64,000 nt of DNA from Betaproteobacteria bacterium (lineage in GTDB: Bacteria; Pseudomonadota; Gammaproteobacteria; Burkholderiales; Rhodocyclaceae), in the NCBI GenBank assembly GCA_016194935.1, contig JACQAO010000028.1, forward strand, positions 1 to 64,000. Direction: 5' to 3'. Below, in pieces: positions 1 to 9,181 of the stretch (position 1 is the stretch's first letter; each line of letters opens with the position of its first letter). The translations under genes and the position numbers were made by a program. Under the pieces are notes generated by a model. That model was given only the letters and a program-made list of their open reading frames with translations, ran no database searches and had not been told where the DNA came from.

Positions 1-16
1 TAGTTTGACTGTGTCA
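1..16 (+). repeat. Left terminal inverted repeat of the IS
   Basis: TAGTTTGACTGTGTCA is the exact reverse complement of 1411-1426. The first three bases are probably the end of the target duplication rather than part of the element. Confidence 0.8.
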
Positions 17-1423
17 ATAAATCCGCCGATTTGCCGATAAAGAGATATCTTTGTTCGACAGGAGACGGCGATGGAAATGTACAACGACTTGCAGAGATAT
101 CTTGATCATTTGTGCGATGCATTGGGACACCAGGACAGGAATACGGGATTGAAAGACTACTGCCAAGGGTTGATGCTGCCAATTGAGCGAAAGAGTGTCG
201 AGCCACTGGCGGCGCACACTGATCCGCTGCACGTTCAGGCAAAGCACCAGTCGCTGCATCATTTTGTCGCCAAATCCGAATGGTCGGATACTGCGGTGCT
301 GGATCGGGTCAGGGCGTGGGTTGAGCCGGCGCTGAAACTCGAAGACGGTTGCTACTGGATCGTTGACGACACGGGACATCCCAAGCAGGGGAAGCACTCG
401 GTGGGGGTAGCGCACCAGTACTGCGGCCAACTGGGCAAGACGTCGAGGTGCCAAGTCGCGGTGAGTCTCACGCTGGCCAGCGAGCATGGCAGCCTGCCGA
501 TAGCCTACCGACTCTACGTGCCGAAGGACTGGGTGGACGATGCTCCTCGGCGCAAGGTTACGGGAATTCCGGAAGACATCACCTTCGCCACCAAACCCCA
601 GATTGCCCTTGAACAGATGCGGGCCGCCCGATCTGCGGGGATCGTTCCGGGCGTCGTGCTTGCTGATGCCGCATATGGCGACGAGACGGCCTTCCGGGAC
701 GACATCACCGCCTTGGGACTGCTCTACGCTGTCGGGATTCGACCGATGACGAACGTCTGGGCTCCTGGCGTCGAGCCGTTGCCGCCCAAGGCGTGGTCCG
801 GGCATGGGCGACAGCCGGAACGATTGCGTCGAGCGCCTGGGCATGCACCGGTCAGCGTCAAGGCATTGGCGATGGACCGCTCTGCGATGCGTTACCGCAA
901 CATCACCTGGCGCGACGGCACCAATACAGCACTGTCTTCCCGTTTTGCCTGCGTGCGTATCCGCCCGGCGCATGGGGCGCACATAGCTAAAGTTCTGCGC
1001 CCGGAGGAGTGGCTGCTGATCGAGTGGCCGGATGGCGACAAAGAACCCTCCAGATACTGGTTCTCGACCGCCCCGGCGGAAGCGACCATCGAGCAACTGG
1101 TGTTCGTGACCAAGATGCGCTGGCGTATTGAACGCGACTACCGCGAACTGAAACAGGAATTCGGCCTCTCTCACTACGAGGGGCGTGGCTGGCGAGGATT
1201 CCACCACCACGCCACGCTGTGCGTCGCGGCCTACGGGTTCTTGATGCAACATCGTCTCATGTATGCCCCAGAGGGTACTCACAGTGACTCCAAAAAAAAC
1301 CGTGTCCTGCCAAAAACGCTTGCCCTATCCGAAGATTACATTCCTCGTGGCCGGCCAGCGTACCCAACGCCATGTACCCGATTCGATGCGGGAACGTGAG
1401 GTAACTTAAATGACACAGTCAAA
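4..1423 (+). mobile_element. IS701-family insertion sequence
   Basis: The element holds one DDE transposase gene and has matching ends. The first bases of the window (TAGTTTGACTGTGTCA) recur as an exact inverted copy at 1411-1426. IS701-family elements usually make a 4-base YTAR duplication. Reading the right flank as CTAG (1424-1427) and the left flank as (C)TAG, with the C just outside the window, puts the element at 4-1423. Inner end similarity fades after about 13 bases. The boundary is inferred, because the leftmost flank base cannot be seen. Confidence 0.8.
71..1399 (+). CDS. IS701-family transposase
   Basis: A 442-residue DDE transposase that fills the IS. The family motif VDDTGHPKQGKHSVG near residue 98 carries the first catalytic Asp. 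LADAAYGD near residue 198 carries the second, and the WRIERDYRELKQEFGL block near residues 350-360 supplies the Glu. GGAG at 61-64 sits correctly before the ATG. The length is normal for the family, but the last 14 or so residues look wrong. After PRGRP, the family-typical tail (QRHVPDS) is read only in another frame at about 1353-1409, which suggests a small indel near 1351. Because the catalytic core is intact, activity cannot be excluded. Confidence 0.9.
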   Translation: MEMYNDLQRYLDHLCDALGHQDRNTGLKDYCQGLMLPIERKSVEPLAAHTDPLHVQAKHQSLHHFVAKSEWSDTAVLDRVRAWVEPALKLEDGCYWIVDDTGHPKQGKHSVGVAHQYCGQLGKTSRCQVAVSLTLASEHGSLPIAYRLYVPKDWVDDAPRRKVTGIPEDITFATKPQIALEQMRAARSAGIVPGVVLADAAYGDETAFRDDITALGLLYAVGIRPMTNVWAPGVEPLPPKAWSGHGRQPERLRRAPGHAPVSVKALAMDRSAMRYRNITWRDGTNTALSSRFACVRIRPAHGAHIAKVLRPEEWLLIEWPDGDKEPSRYWFSTAPAEATIEQLVFVTKMRWRIERDYRELKQEFGLSHYEGRGWRGFHHHATLCVAAYGFLMQHRLMYAPEGTHSDSKKNRVLPKTLALSEDYIPRGRPAYPTPCTRFDAGT

Positions 1424-1426
1424 CTA
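1411..1426 (-). repeat. Right terminal inverted repeat of the IS
   Basis: TGACACAGTCAAACTA is an exact inverted match to the first 16 bases of the window. The following CTAG (1424-1427) is the likely target-site duplication. Confidence 0.8.
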
Positions 1427-1487
1427 GCAGTTGAACCTGAAATTGGCGTTTCTCCTTGGAGCATTCGGGAGCTGTGCCGCCATTTTT

Positions 1488-1516
1488 TTCCGCCAATGTT
1501 AATCTTTCCGTATACT
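1488..1516 (+). promoter_or_regulatory. Possible promoter for the M3 peptidase gene
   Basis: A TATACT hexamer at 1511-1516 resembles a sigma-70 -10 box and lies about 70 bases before the peptidase start. No good -35 box is visible at the matching distance, so only the -10 element is supported. Confidence 0.3.
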
Positions 1517-1583
1517 TTGTCTGTGCTCCGTTTTCTCCAGGGATAAAGAGCAAAGTCATATTATTCAATCATCCGAGGCCAAT

Positions 1584-3437
1584 ATGAAAAAACATTACCT
1601 GCTGTGCCTGATTTTACTGGCGCTGAATTCCAAGGTCGGCGCCGTCGAGAGGCTGGAGGATCGCTGGAACCTCGCTGACTTATATCCCAGTGTCGCCGAG
1701 TGGAATGCCGACGCCGCCAAACTGGACAAGCAGATCAAGGAATTCGGCGCTTGCCAGGGACATCTGGGAGATTCCGTGCAGCGTTTTAAAACCTGCTTTG
1801 ACCTGAACGCCGATCTCACCAAGCGCTATTACCGTCTCGCGGTGTATGCCGGGGAGCTGCTCAGCGAAGACACCGGCGCGGCCAGCAGCCTGGAATTGGG
1901 ACAAAAGGCGCAGACCATCGGCACCCGGGTAGACGAGGCCACTTCGTTTGTGAATCCGGAAATTCTCAAGCTCGGCAGCGACCGGGTTCAGGCCTTGCTG
2001 GCCCAGGATGCCTCATTGAAGATCTACCGGCATCCGCTCGACCAGATCCTGCGCGCCGCACCGCATACGCTGGATACAAATGGCGAGGGGATTGTCGCTT
2101 CGTTCGGCCTGACTTCCGGCGCGGCGGGCGCGGTGTACAACATTCTGTCGAACGCGGATCTGCCCTGGCCGACGGTCAAGTTGAGCGACGGCAAGGAAGT
2201 GAAAATAGACCAAACTGCTTATACCAAATACCGCGAGGCGGCGAATCGGGACGACCGCAAAAAAGTGTTCGATGCCTTCTGGGGAAAGTGGAAGGAATTC
2301 GAGAGAACCTTCGGCGTAACTTTCTACGAAAACCTCAAGAAGGATTCCGTCTATGCCAAGGTGCGAAAATATCCGGATAGCCGCACGATGGCGCTGGACC
2401 GCGATAAAGTCCCAGTGGCGGTGTACGACACCTTGATTGCCCAGGTCAATGCAAATCTGCCGACCTTGTACCGCTACTTCAAATTGCGCGCCAGGATGCT
2501 GGGCGTGAAGGAAATGCATTACTACGATATTTATCCGCCGCTGGTCAGCGGCGATGTACAGTTTCCCATCGATCAGGGCAAGCAGCTCATGCTGAAATCC
2601 GTCGAGCCGCTTGGCGCAGCATATGAGGCGGACATGATGAAAGGGCTGCAAGGGCGCTGGATGGATGTCTATCCCCGCCCCCACAAGCAATCCGGGGCGC
2701 ATATGGCGGGCGATGCCTACGACGTGCACCCCTATCTGCTGCTGAACTACACCGGCAACTACGAATCCGTGTCGACCCTGACCCACGAATGGGGACACGC
2801 GATGCACTCGCGCCTGTCGAACCTGAACCAGCCCTTCGTGACGGCGTCCTATTCAACCTTTATCGCCGAGATCGCCTCCACCCTGAACGAAGCGCTGCTG
2901 CTGGAGCATATGCTGAAGGTGGCCAAGAACGACGACGAGCGCCTGCTCTACCTGGGCTCGGCGCTGGAAAATTTGCGCGGCACGTTCTTCCGCCAGGCCA
3001 TGTTTGCGGAGTTTGAGCGCGACGTTCATGCCCTGGTTGATCACGGAGAGTCGCTGACCGGAGAAAAGCTGACGCAGATTTATGGCGATATTTTGCGGCG
3101 TTATCACGGCGACAAGCAGGGCGTGGTCAAGATCGACGAGCCCTATACTGTCGAGTGGGCTTACATCCCGCACTTCTACAACTCGTTTTATGTCTACCAG
3201 TACGCCACCTCGATTGCCGCCAGCTCGCTGTTCGCGGACGCCATCCTGAAAGGCGAGCCGGGTGCGCGCGAGCGCTACCTGAATCTGCTGCGCGCGGGCG
3301 GTTCCGGCTATCCCTATGAGATGGTCAAGGCGGCGGGCGTGGACCTGGCGACACCGGCGCCTTATCAGGCCATCGTCGCGCGCATGAACCGGATCATGGA
3401 CGAGATCGAAGCCATCGAGGCGCGGCGCGGGAAATAG
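1584..3437 (+). CDS. pepF: Secreted M3-family oligoendopeptidase F
   Basis: A 617-residue zinc oligopeptidase of the M3 (oligoendopeptidase F) family, expected to cleave short peptides. The catalytic HEWGH motif begins near residue 401, and the helix with FIAEIASTLNEAL about 25-30 residues later carries the third zinc ligand. The first 20 residues (KKHYLLCLILLAL, small residues ending VGA) form a Sec signal peptide. This places the enzyme in the periplasm, unlike the usual cytoplasmic PepF. The length is typical for the family. It stands alone, between the IS and a convergent RND gene, so it is probably transcribed from its own promoter. The substrate is unknown. Confidence 0.88.
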   Translation: MKKHYLLCLILLALNSKVGAVERLEDRWNLADLYPSVAEWNADAAKLDKQIKEFGACQGHLGDSVQRFKTCFDLNADLTKRYYRLAVYAGELLSEDTGAASSLELGQKAQTIGTRVDEATSFVNPEILKLGSDRVQALLAQDASLKIYRHPLDQILRAAPHTLDTNGEGIVASFGLTSGAAGAVYNILSNADLPWPTVKLSDGKEVKIDQTAYTKYREAANRDDRKKVFDAFWGKWKEFERTFGVTFYENLKKDSVYAKVRKYPDSRTMALDRDKVPVAVYDTLIAQVNANLPTLYRYFKLRARMLGVKEMHYYDIYPPLVSGDVQFPIDQGKQLMLKSVEPLGAAYEADMMKGLQGRWMDVYPRPHKQSGAHMAGDAYDVHPYLLLNYTGNYESVSTLTHEWGHAMHSRLSNLNQPFVTASYSTFIAEIASTLNEALLLEHMLKVAKNDDERLLYLGSALENLRGTFFRQAMFAEFERDVHALVDHGESLTGEKLTQIYGDILRRYHGDKQGVVKIDEPYTVEWAYIPHFYNSFYVYQYATSIAASSLFADAILKGEPGARERYLNLLRAGGSGYPYEMVKAAGVDLATPAPYQAIVARMNRIMDEIEAIEARRGK

Positions 3438-3459
3438 AACCCGCTGACTTGTCAGGGTT
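3438..3459. terminator. Weak hairpin between convergent genes
   Basis: AACCC-GC-TGAC, TT, GTCAGGGTT folds into a stem with a two-base bulge and overlaps the stop codon of the minus-strand RND gene. There is only a short T-run on the plus side. It might end transcription from both sides. Confidence 0.25.
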
Positions 3460-6400
3460 TGTCGCCGGTGGCGTGTGCTGATTGCGCTTGCAGAGTCCGC
3501 CGCGCGCGGCGTTGCTTGAAGCGGGTGGTCAAGTTGTCGAGATAAGTGGTGATCACCGGCACCACGATCAGCGTCAGCAGGGTCGAGGTGATCACCCCGC
3601 CGATCACCGCACGGCCCATCGGCGCCTGGGTTTCGCCGCCATCGCCGAGACCCAGCGCCATCGGCAGCATGCCGAAAATCATCGCCAGGGTGGTCATCAG
3701 GATCGGCCGCAGCCGCACCTGGCCGGCGTCGAGTATCGCCTGGTGTTGCGGCTTGCCCTCGCGGACGCCCTTGTTGATGAAGTCCACCAGCAGGATGGCG
3801 TTTTTGGTGACCAGGCCCATCAGCATGATGAAGCCGATGATCGAGAACAGATTGAGCGTGGTGTGGGTCACCAGCAGCGCCAGGAATACGCCGATCAAAG
3901 CCAGCGGCAGCGACGCCATGATGGCGATGGGTTGCAGGAAACTGCCGAACTGCGAAGCCAGGATCAGATAGATGAAAATAATCGCCATGCCCAGTGCAGA
4001 CATGGCTGCGGAGAAAGCGTCATTCATGGCCTCGGTGTCGCCGCTGACGATGAGACGGTAACCCGGCGGCAACTGCGGTTCGAGTTTTCCCAGCAAGTCC
4101 TGTACTTCCTTGCCGACATCGCCCGCCGGGCGGCCCTCCACGTTGGCGTAGAGCGAAACGCGGCGCTGCAAATCCAGGCGCTTGACCTGTTGCGCACTGA
4201 AAGTGGGGACGAATTCAGCGACCTGGCGCAAGGCCGCCATGCGCGGCGTGCCGTCGGCATTGGTGCGGCTGCTGGTGATATACAGGTCGCCCAGATCGGC
4301 GGCGATGCGCCGTTCGGATTTTGGCAGGCGCACGTTGACATCGTAGTTCTGTCCGTCCGGACCTTCCCAATGCGAGATCGTATCGCCGGCGATCAAAGGC
4401 CGCAGAGTCCGGCCTATCTGCGCGGTGTTGAGACCCAGGTCGCTGGCCAGGTCGTGGTCTATGTGCACGGCCAGGGTGGGGTTCGCGCCTCTTTCGCTGC
4501 TTTCGAGATCGGTGATGCCCTTGATTGCCGCGATTCGTTTCATCAAGTCGCGGGAAATCGCCGTCAGCCTGGCCGCGTCCGGGCCGAGTATGGAGATGAA
4601 GATGGGCGGGTTCCAGCCCAGGGAGAGCTTGATCCCGGCGATTGAAGCCAGCCTGATGCGGATTGCCTGCTCCAGTTCTTTTTGCGAACGGCGCTGGACA
4701 AGTTTCCGGTCACTCAGTTTGAGATTGATGCGCGCGTAATTCTTTCCGTCATCGGTGCCGACCGTGGTTTGCGTCAGGGCGATTTCCGGGAAGGCCTTGA
4801 GCGCATCCTCCACCTGGCGGATTTTGGCGTCGGTGTACTCCAGGCTGGCGCCGATCGGCGTATTCAGCCGCAGCGAGATGAAACCCTGGTCGGTTTCCGG
4901 AATGAATTCCGTTCCCACCAGCGGGACGATCAGGAAGCTGCCGAGAAAACTCGCCAGGGCAATCAGCAATACCTTGATCCGATGCGTCAGCGCCCAGGCC
5001 AACATCGCGCCGTACAAAGTGTGTACCCGTTCTACGCCATGCTCGATGCGTTCCATCAAACTGCCCAGCCAGGGCAGGCGCTTGAAGCGCGCCGCTGCCG
5101 GGTCGTGCCAGACCGAAGAGAGCATCGGGTCCAGGGTAAAGCTGACAAACAGCGAGACCAGCACCGCCACCGCCACGGTCATGCCGAATTGAAAGAAATA
5201 GCGGCCGACAATTCCGCTCATGAAGGCCACCGGGATGAACACCGCAACGATGGCGAAGGTCGTCGCCATCACCGCCAGGCCGATTTCCTCCGTGCCATCC
5301 CTGGCGGCCTGGTAATGATTCTTGCCCATGCCGAGATGGCGCACGATGTTTTCCCGCACTACGATGGCGTCGTCGATCAGCAGCCCGATGCACAGGCTCA
5401 ACGCCATCAGGGTGAGGAAATTGAGGGTGAAGTGAAATGCATACAGGGCGATGAAAGTGGCAATCACCGAAATCGGCAGTGTCAGTCCGGTAATGACGGT
5501 GCTGCGCCAGGAGTGCAGGAACAGGAAGACGATGAAGACCGTCAGTAAAGCGCCTTCGAGGATGGTGGCCTTGACGTTGTCGAGCGAGCTTTTCACCGAA
5601 TCCGCAACCGAATTGATGGTCTTGATTTCCACGCCCGCCGGCAGGCGTTTCTTCAGGTCTTCGAGCGCCTGTTTGACGCCATCGCCGACTTCGACAATGT
5701 TGGCGTCCTGCACTTTGAATACGTCCACGCCGATAGCGCGCTGACCGTTGATGCGAGACAGGGAGGTTTCTTCCTGCTCCCCGTCCACGACTTGCGCGAC
5801 CTGGTTTAAATACACCGGCGCGCCGGCTTGTCTCGCCACGATGATTTTACCGAAGCCCTGCGGGTTCCTGATCTTTCCATCCACGCGCACCAATTGCTCC
5901 GCCGCGCCGCTGCTGATGCTGCCGGCAGGGAAGTCCTGGTTCTCCGCCTGGATGGCGTTGATGACCTGATCCACGCCGATGCCGTAAGCCTGCATCTGGC
6001 CGGGCTTCAGGTATATCTGGATTTGCCGCACCACGCCGCCATTCATTGCGACGTTGCCAACGCCGGGCGCATTTTGCAGCCGCTTGACGATGACCTGATC
6101 GGTAATGGTGGAGAGCTCGCGCAGATCGTGCTGGTCAGACACCACCGCGAGGTTGACGACCGGCTGACGCTGATCCCAGTCGGCGCGGCTGACCAGCGGA
6201 TCCTTGGCTTCCCTGGGAAAATTAGGCCGGATTTGCGCGATTTTGTCGCGGATTTCCTGGGTTGCCGCAGCCATGTCGGTGCTGAGACGAAACTCGGCCT
6301 GGATGAAGCCGACGCTTTCCCTTGCGGTCGAGTAGATGCGCTTCACTCCATTGACGGTGTTGACCACATTTTCCATCGGTTTCAGCAAATCGTTTTCCAC

Positions 6401-6574
6401 CTGTTCCGGCGATGCGCCGGGATAGGTGATGGAAATGAATGCGATGGGATTGCTGACATCCGGCATCTGCTCGACCGGCAGGCGGTTATAGGACACGATG
6501 CCCAGCACCAATAGCGCCAGCATCACCATGGTGGCGAAAACCGGTTGATTGATACTGATGCGGGTAATCCACAT
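3452..6574 (-). CDS. RND efflux transporter permease (HAE1 type)
   Basis: A 1040-residue inner-membrane proton antiporter of the RND superfamily. The start MWITRISINQPVFATMVM and the porter motif YPGASPEQVE are typical. The proton-relay LLIDDAIVVREN lies near residue 400, and the partner Lys lies in LMGLVTKNAILL in the C-terminal half. Two large periplasmic loops follow TM1 and TM7 as expected. It lies one base after its adaptor gene (6576-7775) in the same orientation, so the two form an efflux pair. No outer-membrane channel gene is adjacent, so a TolC-like protein from elsewhere is presumably used. The substrate cannot be read from the sequence. It is a paralogue of the permease at 9182-12388. 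Confidence 0.93.
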   Translation of the reverse strand: MWITRISINQPVFATMVMLALLVLGIVSYNRLPVEQMPDVSNPIAFISITYPGASPEQVENDLLKPMENVVNTVNGVKRIYSTARESVGFIQAEFRLSTDMAAATQEIRDKIAQIRPNFPREAKDPLVSRADWDQRQPVVNLAVVSDQHDLRELSTITDQVIVKRLQNAPGVGNVAMNGGVVRQIQIYLKPGQMQAYGIGVDQVINAIQAENQDFPAGSISSGAAEQLVRVDGKIRNPQGFGKIIVARQAGAPVYLNQVAQVVDGEQEETSLSRINGQRAIGVDVFKVQDANIVEVGDGVKQALEDLKKRLPAGVEIKTINSVADSVKSSLDNVKATILEGALLTVFIVFLFLHSWRSTVITGLTLPISVIATFIALYAFHFTLNFLTLMALSLCIGLLIDDAIVVRENIVRHLGMGKNHYQAARDGTEEIGLAVMATTFAIVAVFIPVAFMSGIVGRYFFQFGMTVAVAVLVSLFVSFTLDPMLSSVWHDPAAARFKRLPWLGSLMERIEHGVERVHTLYGAMLAWALTHRIKVLLIALASFLGSFLIVPLVGTEFIPETDQGFISLRLNTPIGASLEYTDAKIRQVEDALKAFPEIALTQTTVGTDDGKNYARINLKLSDRKLVQRRSQKELEQAIRIRLASIAGIKLSLGWNPPIFISILGPDAARLTAISRDLMKRIAAIKGITDLESSERGANPTLAVHIDHDLASDLGLNTAQIGRTLRPLIAGDTISHWEGPDGQNYDVNVRLPKSERRIAADLGDLYITSSRTNADGTPRMAALRQVAEFVPTFSAQQVKRLDLQRRVSLYANVEGRPAGDVGKEVQDLLGKLEPQLPPGYRLIVSGDTEAMNDAFSAAMSALGMAIIFIYLILASQFGSFLQPIAIMASLPLALIGVFLALLVTHTTLNLFSIIGFIMLMGLVTKNAILLVDFINKGVREGKPQHQAILDAGQVRLRPILMTTLAMIFGMLPMALGLGDGGETQAPMGRAVIGGVITSTLLTLIVVPVITTYLDNLTTRFKQRRARRTLQAQSAHATGDKP

Positions 6575-6575
6575 G

Positions 6576-7775
6576 TTATGAACTCCTGGCCGGAGCGGCG
6601 GCCGCCGCAGGGGTGGGCGGGGCAGTCCTGACCACGGCAGGCATGCCGGGCTTCAAACCATCCATGCGCGCCGTGACCACCAGCGCGCCCGACTTTAAGC
6701 CGGAGCGTATTTCCACCAGGCCGTCCTGCGCGGAGCGCAGGCCGGGTTCCACCGGACGCCGTGCCAGCTTGCCTTCTTCCAGGGTGTAGACATAGGGCTT
6801 GCCGTTATCGTCGCGTATCGCCGATAGTTGCGTCGTCAGCACCGGCGGCGAGTTCGCCAGGCTCAACACGCCGTTGGCGAACATGCCGCCTTTCAGGCTG
6901 CTGTCAGGATTGGCCAGCGTGATATACACATTGATGGAGCGCGATCCCGCCTCCGCAGCCGGGTTGATGCGTTCGACGCGCCCGGTGAAGGCGTGCCGCT
7001 CGATGCCGTCGACCTTGATCGCCGCTTCCTGGCCGATGCGGATATTGGGGATTTCGTTGGCCGGCGCCGGCGCCTGCAACTCCATGCGCGACAGGTCGAC
7101 GATGGAGAACAGCGGCGAGTCCTGGCTGACTTTCTCGCCGGGCTGCACAGTGCGTCTGGCGATAAACCCCTCCATCGGCGCGCGCACCACGCCGTCATTC
7201 AAGGCGTTGCGGGCAAGATCGACCTGCGCCTGGATGGATTTCAGCGCCGCCCGGCTGACCACGAAACTGCTTTGGGTATTGTCGTAAGCATTCTGCGAAA
7301 TGAATTTCTGCTTCAGCAAGGACTGGTTGTTTTGCTGGTTTTTCTCCGCCATGATCAACTGGGCTTTGGCGCCTTCCAGGTTGGCGATTTTTTCGTCCAG
7401 CCGCGCCTGCAAATCGACCGTATCGAAACGCGCCAGCACCTGGCCTTTTTTCACCGGTGCGCCCTCGCGCACCAGAACCTCCTTGATTTCGCCCGCCACC
7501 TTGGCCTTGACCGTGGTCTGGTTGAGGGCTTGCAGGCTGCCTGTCAGGGGGATGGTCTGACGCAGCTCACGAATTTCCGCCAACGCCACGTCGCTCGCCG
7601 CGAACTCCAGCGGGGCGGCTTCCTGTGGTGGCGCGGCGGCAGAGGCTTGCTGGCTCTTCTGGAAATTAACCAAAGTCCAGCCACCCGCCATCGCCGCGAG
7701 CAGGATCAGGAGCGTCCAGACCAGACTCCTCCTGACTTTTCCGTGGTGATGCCGGAACACGTTGTACGATTGCAT
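6576..7775 (-). CDS. RND efflux periplasmic adaptor (MFP/HlyD family)
   Basis: A membrane-fusion protein of about 399 residues linking the RND pump to an outer-membrane channel. An N-terminal anchor (RRSLVWTLLILLAAMAGGW) is followed by a barrel-sandwich segment (TVKAKVAGEIKEVLV), an alpha-helical hairpin near residues 120-190, and the returning half VRAPMEGFIARRTVQPGE. The Ala/Pro-rich tail is low complexity. I chose the ATG at 7775 over one 50 codons upstream because GGGAG lies just before it and the protein then begins directly with its membrane anchor. It is the first gene of the adaptor-permease pair. Confidence 0.88.
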   Translation of the reverse strand: MQSYNVFRHHHGKVRRSLVWTLLILLAAMAGGWTLVNFQKSQQASAAAPPQEAAPLEFAASDVALAEIRELRQTIPLTGSLQALNQTTVKAKVAGEIKEVLVREGAPVKKGQVLARFDTVDLQARLDEKIANLEGAKAQLIMAEKNQQNNQSLLKQKFISQNAYDNTQSSFVVSRAALKSIQAQVDLARNALNDGVVRAPMEGFIARRTVQPGEKVSQDSPLFSIVDLSRMELQAPAPANEIPNIRIGQEAAIKVDGIERHAFTGRVERINPAAEAGSRSINVYITLANPDSSLKGGMFANGVLSLANSPPVLTTQLSAIRDDNGKPYVYTLEEGKLARRPVEPGLRSAQDGLVEIRSGLKSGALVVTARMDGLKPGMPAVVRTAPPTPAAAAAPARSS

Positions 7776-8048
7776 CGGGCTGTCTCCCTGACAAATGACG
7801 CCAATGGTAACTGTAGCGCGAATATTAGCAATAAGCCGCCGCCAAGCGCTTGCTGGCCCGCAGCATATGCCTTGCAAAGCGAAATGGCTGAACTCTGCGA
7901 CGAAATGCCGGAATAACGGCGGCAACTGCGGATTCGTGCGATCAACGCAACGGGCGTTCTGGATGCCGCCCTGCCCAATTTGAAATAGAGGCGGCTGCTT
8001 GCAGTCTGCATTCTGTTATCATAATTTCCCCTTGGCTGGAATAAAAAT
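7776..8048. promoter_or_regulatory. Divergent promoter region of the two RND systems
   Basis: A 273-base gap from which two adaptor-permease pairs are read in opposite directions. On the plus strand TTGCAG (7999-8004), a 17-base spacer and TAATTT (8022-8027) form a modest sigma-70 match. No regulator gene is adjacent and I see no clear operator palindrome. Confidence 0.35.
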
Positions 8049-9179
8049 ATGCGGTTACATACATTTCTTGGCGTTCTGGTTTTTTCCCTATCCCTCATTG
8101 CGTGCAGTCCTGAGAAAGCCAGCAAAGACGCCACGCCTGGCGATGATAGGCTGTTGCTGATTGCCGCCGAAGATCTGCATACCGTGCGCAACAATGCGCT
8201 GGCTTCCGGCCCCTCAATTACCGGCTCGGTGCAGCCCGAGCGTCGCGCGGATTTACGCGCCGAAGTGTCGGCGGTGGTCCTGCAGGTGCTGAAAGAAAAC
8301 GGTGACGTAGTGCATCGCGGCGACTTGCTGGTGCGTCTGGACGACACCGCCATCCGCGACAGCCTCGCCTCGGCGGAAGCTGCGCTGCGCGCCGCCAGCC
8401 AATCCCTGGAACAGGCGCAACGGCAATTTCAGCGCATGACGGCCCTGCGCAAATCGGGCATGACCTCCACGCAGTCGCTGGATGATGCCGAGACGCGCCG
8501 TAACAACGCGCAAAGCGACATGGAGGCCGCCAAGACCCGCGCCGCGCAGGCTCTCCAGCAGTTACAGCGGACTGCGGTGCGGGCGCCGTTTGACGGTATC
8601 GTCAGTGATCGCAAGGTCTCCGCCGGCGACACTGCGCAGATCGGCAAAGAGCTGCTGAAGGTCATTGATCCGGCCAGTATGCGCTTCGAAGGGCTGGTTT
8701 CTGCGGACAGCATCGGCAGCGTGAAAGCCGGACAAGCAGTGGTGTTTCGGGTCAATGGCTATGGCGAACAGGAGTTCACCGGCAAGGTCAGACGGGTCAA
8801 TCCGGCGGCCAACGCCACCACCCGGCAGGTAGAAGTGCTGGTGGACTTCGCCGGCCAGCAGCAGCCAAAACTGGCCGGCCTCTACGCCGAAGGGCGCATC
8901 GAAACCGCCAGCAGCACCAGCTTGACGATTCCCGCCACAGCACTGGTGCGTGATGGCGACAAGACCTCTGTGTGGCGCTTGCGGGGTAACGCCCTGCAAA
9001 AAACCGGCATCAACATCGGCGAGCGCGATCCCCGCAGCGGCGACTACGCATTGCGCAGCGGACTGGCCGAGGGTGACAAACTGATACGCTATCCGTCGGC
9101 CACGTTGAAGGATGGACAGAAAGTGGCAATGGCGCCGGCGTCGCCCGCTAAAGCAGCAATTGTTGAAACAGGTAAATAG
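8049..9179 (+). CDS. RND efflux periplasmic adaptor lipoprotein
   Basis: A 376-residue membrane-fusion protein. The N-terminus has a lipoprotein signal with the lipobox LIAC (Cys19), so it is probably anchored by lipid rather than by a helix. The barrel-sandwich half (LRAEVSAVVLQVLKENGD), a coiled-coil hairpin at about residues 95-150 and the second half (VRAPFDGIVSDRKVSAGD) are all present. Its stop is two bases from the start of the RND permease gene, so they are cotranscribed. The pump substrate is unknown. The Shine-Dalgarno sequence is weak (GGA about nine bases upstream). Confidence 0.9.
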   Translation: MRLHTFLGVLVFSLSLIACSPEKASKDATPGDDRLLLIAAEDLHTVRNNALASGPSITGSVQPERRADLRAEVSAVVLQVLKENGDVVHRGDLLVRLDDTAIRDSLASAEAALRAASQSLEQAQRQFQRMTALRKSGMTSTQSLDDAETRRNNAQSDMEAAKTRAAQALQQLQRTAVRAPFDGIVSDRKVSAGDTAQIGKELLKVIDPASMRFEGLVSADSIGSVKAGQAVVFRVNGYGEQEFTGKVRRVNPAANATTRQVEVLVDFAGQQQPKLAGLYAEGRIETASSTSLTIPATALVRDGDKTSVWRLRGNALQKTGINIGERDPRSGDYALRSGLAEGDKLIRYPSATLKDGQKVAMAPASPAKAAIVETGK

Positions 9180-9181
9180 CC

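Noticed and set aside
14-1282. 422-codon open frame opposite the transposase
   Set aside because: It has no recognisable family features and lies fully antisense to an intact DDE transposase inside the IS.
3482-4645. 387-codon plus-strand frame opposite the RND permease
   Set aside because: Its His/Gln/Arg-rich composition and lack of a ribosome site mark it as a shadow frame.
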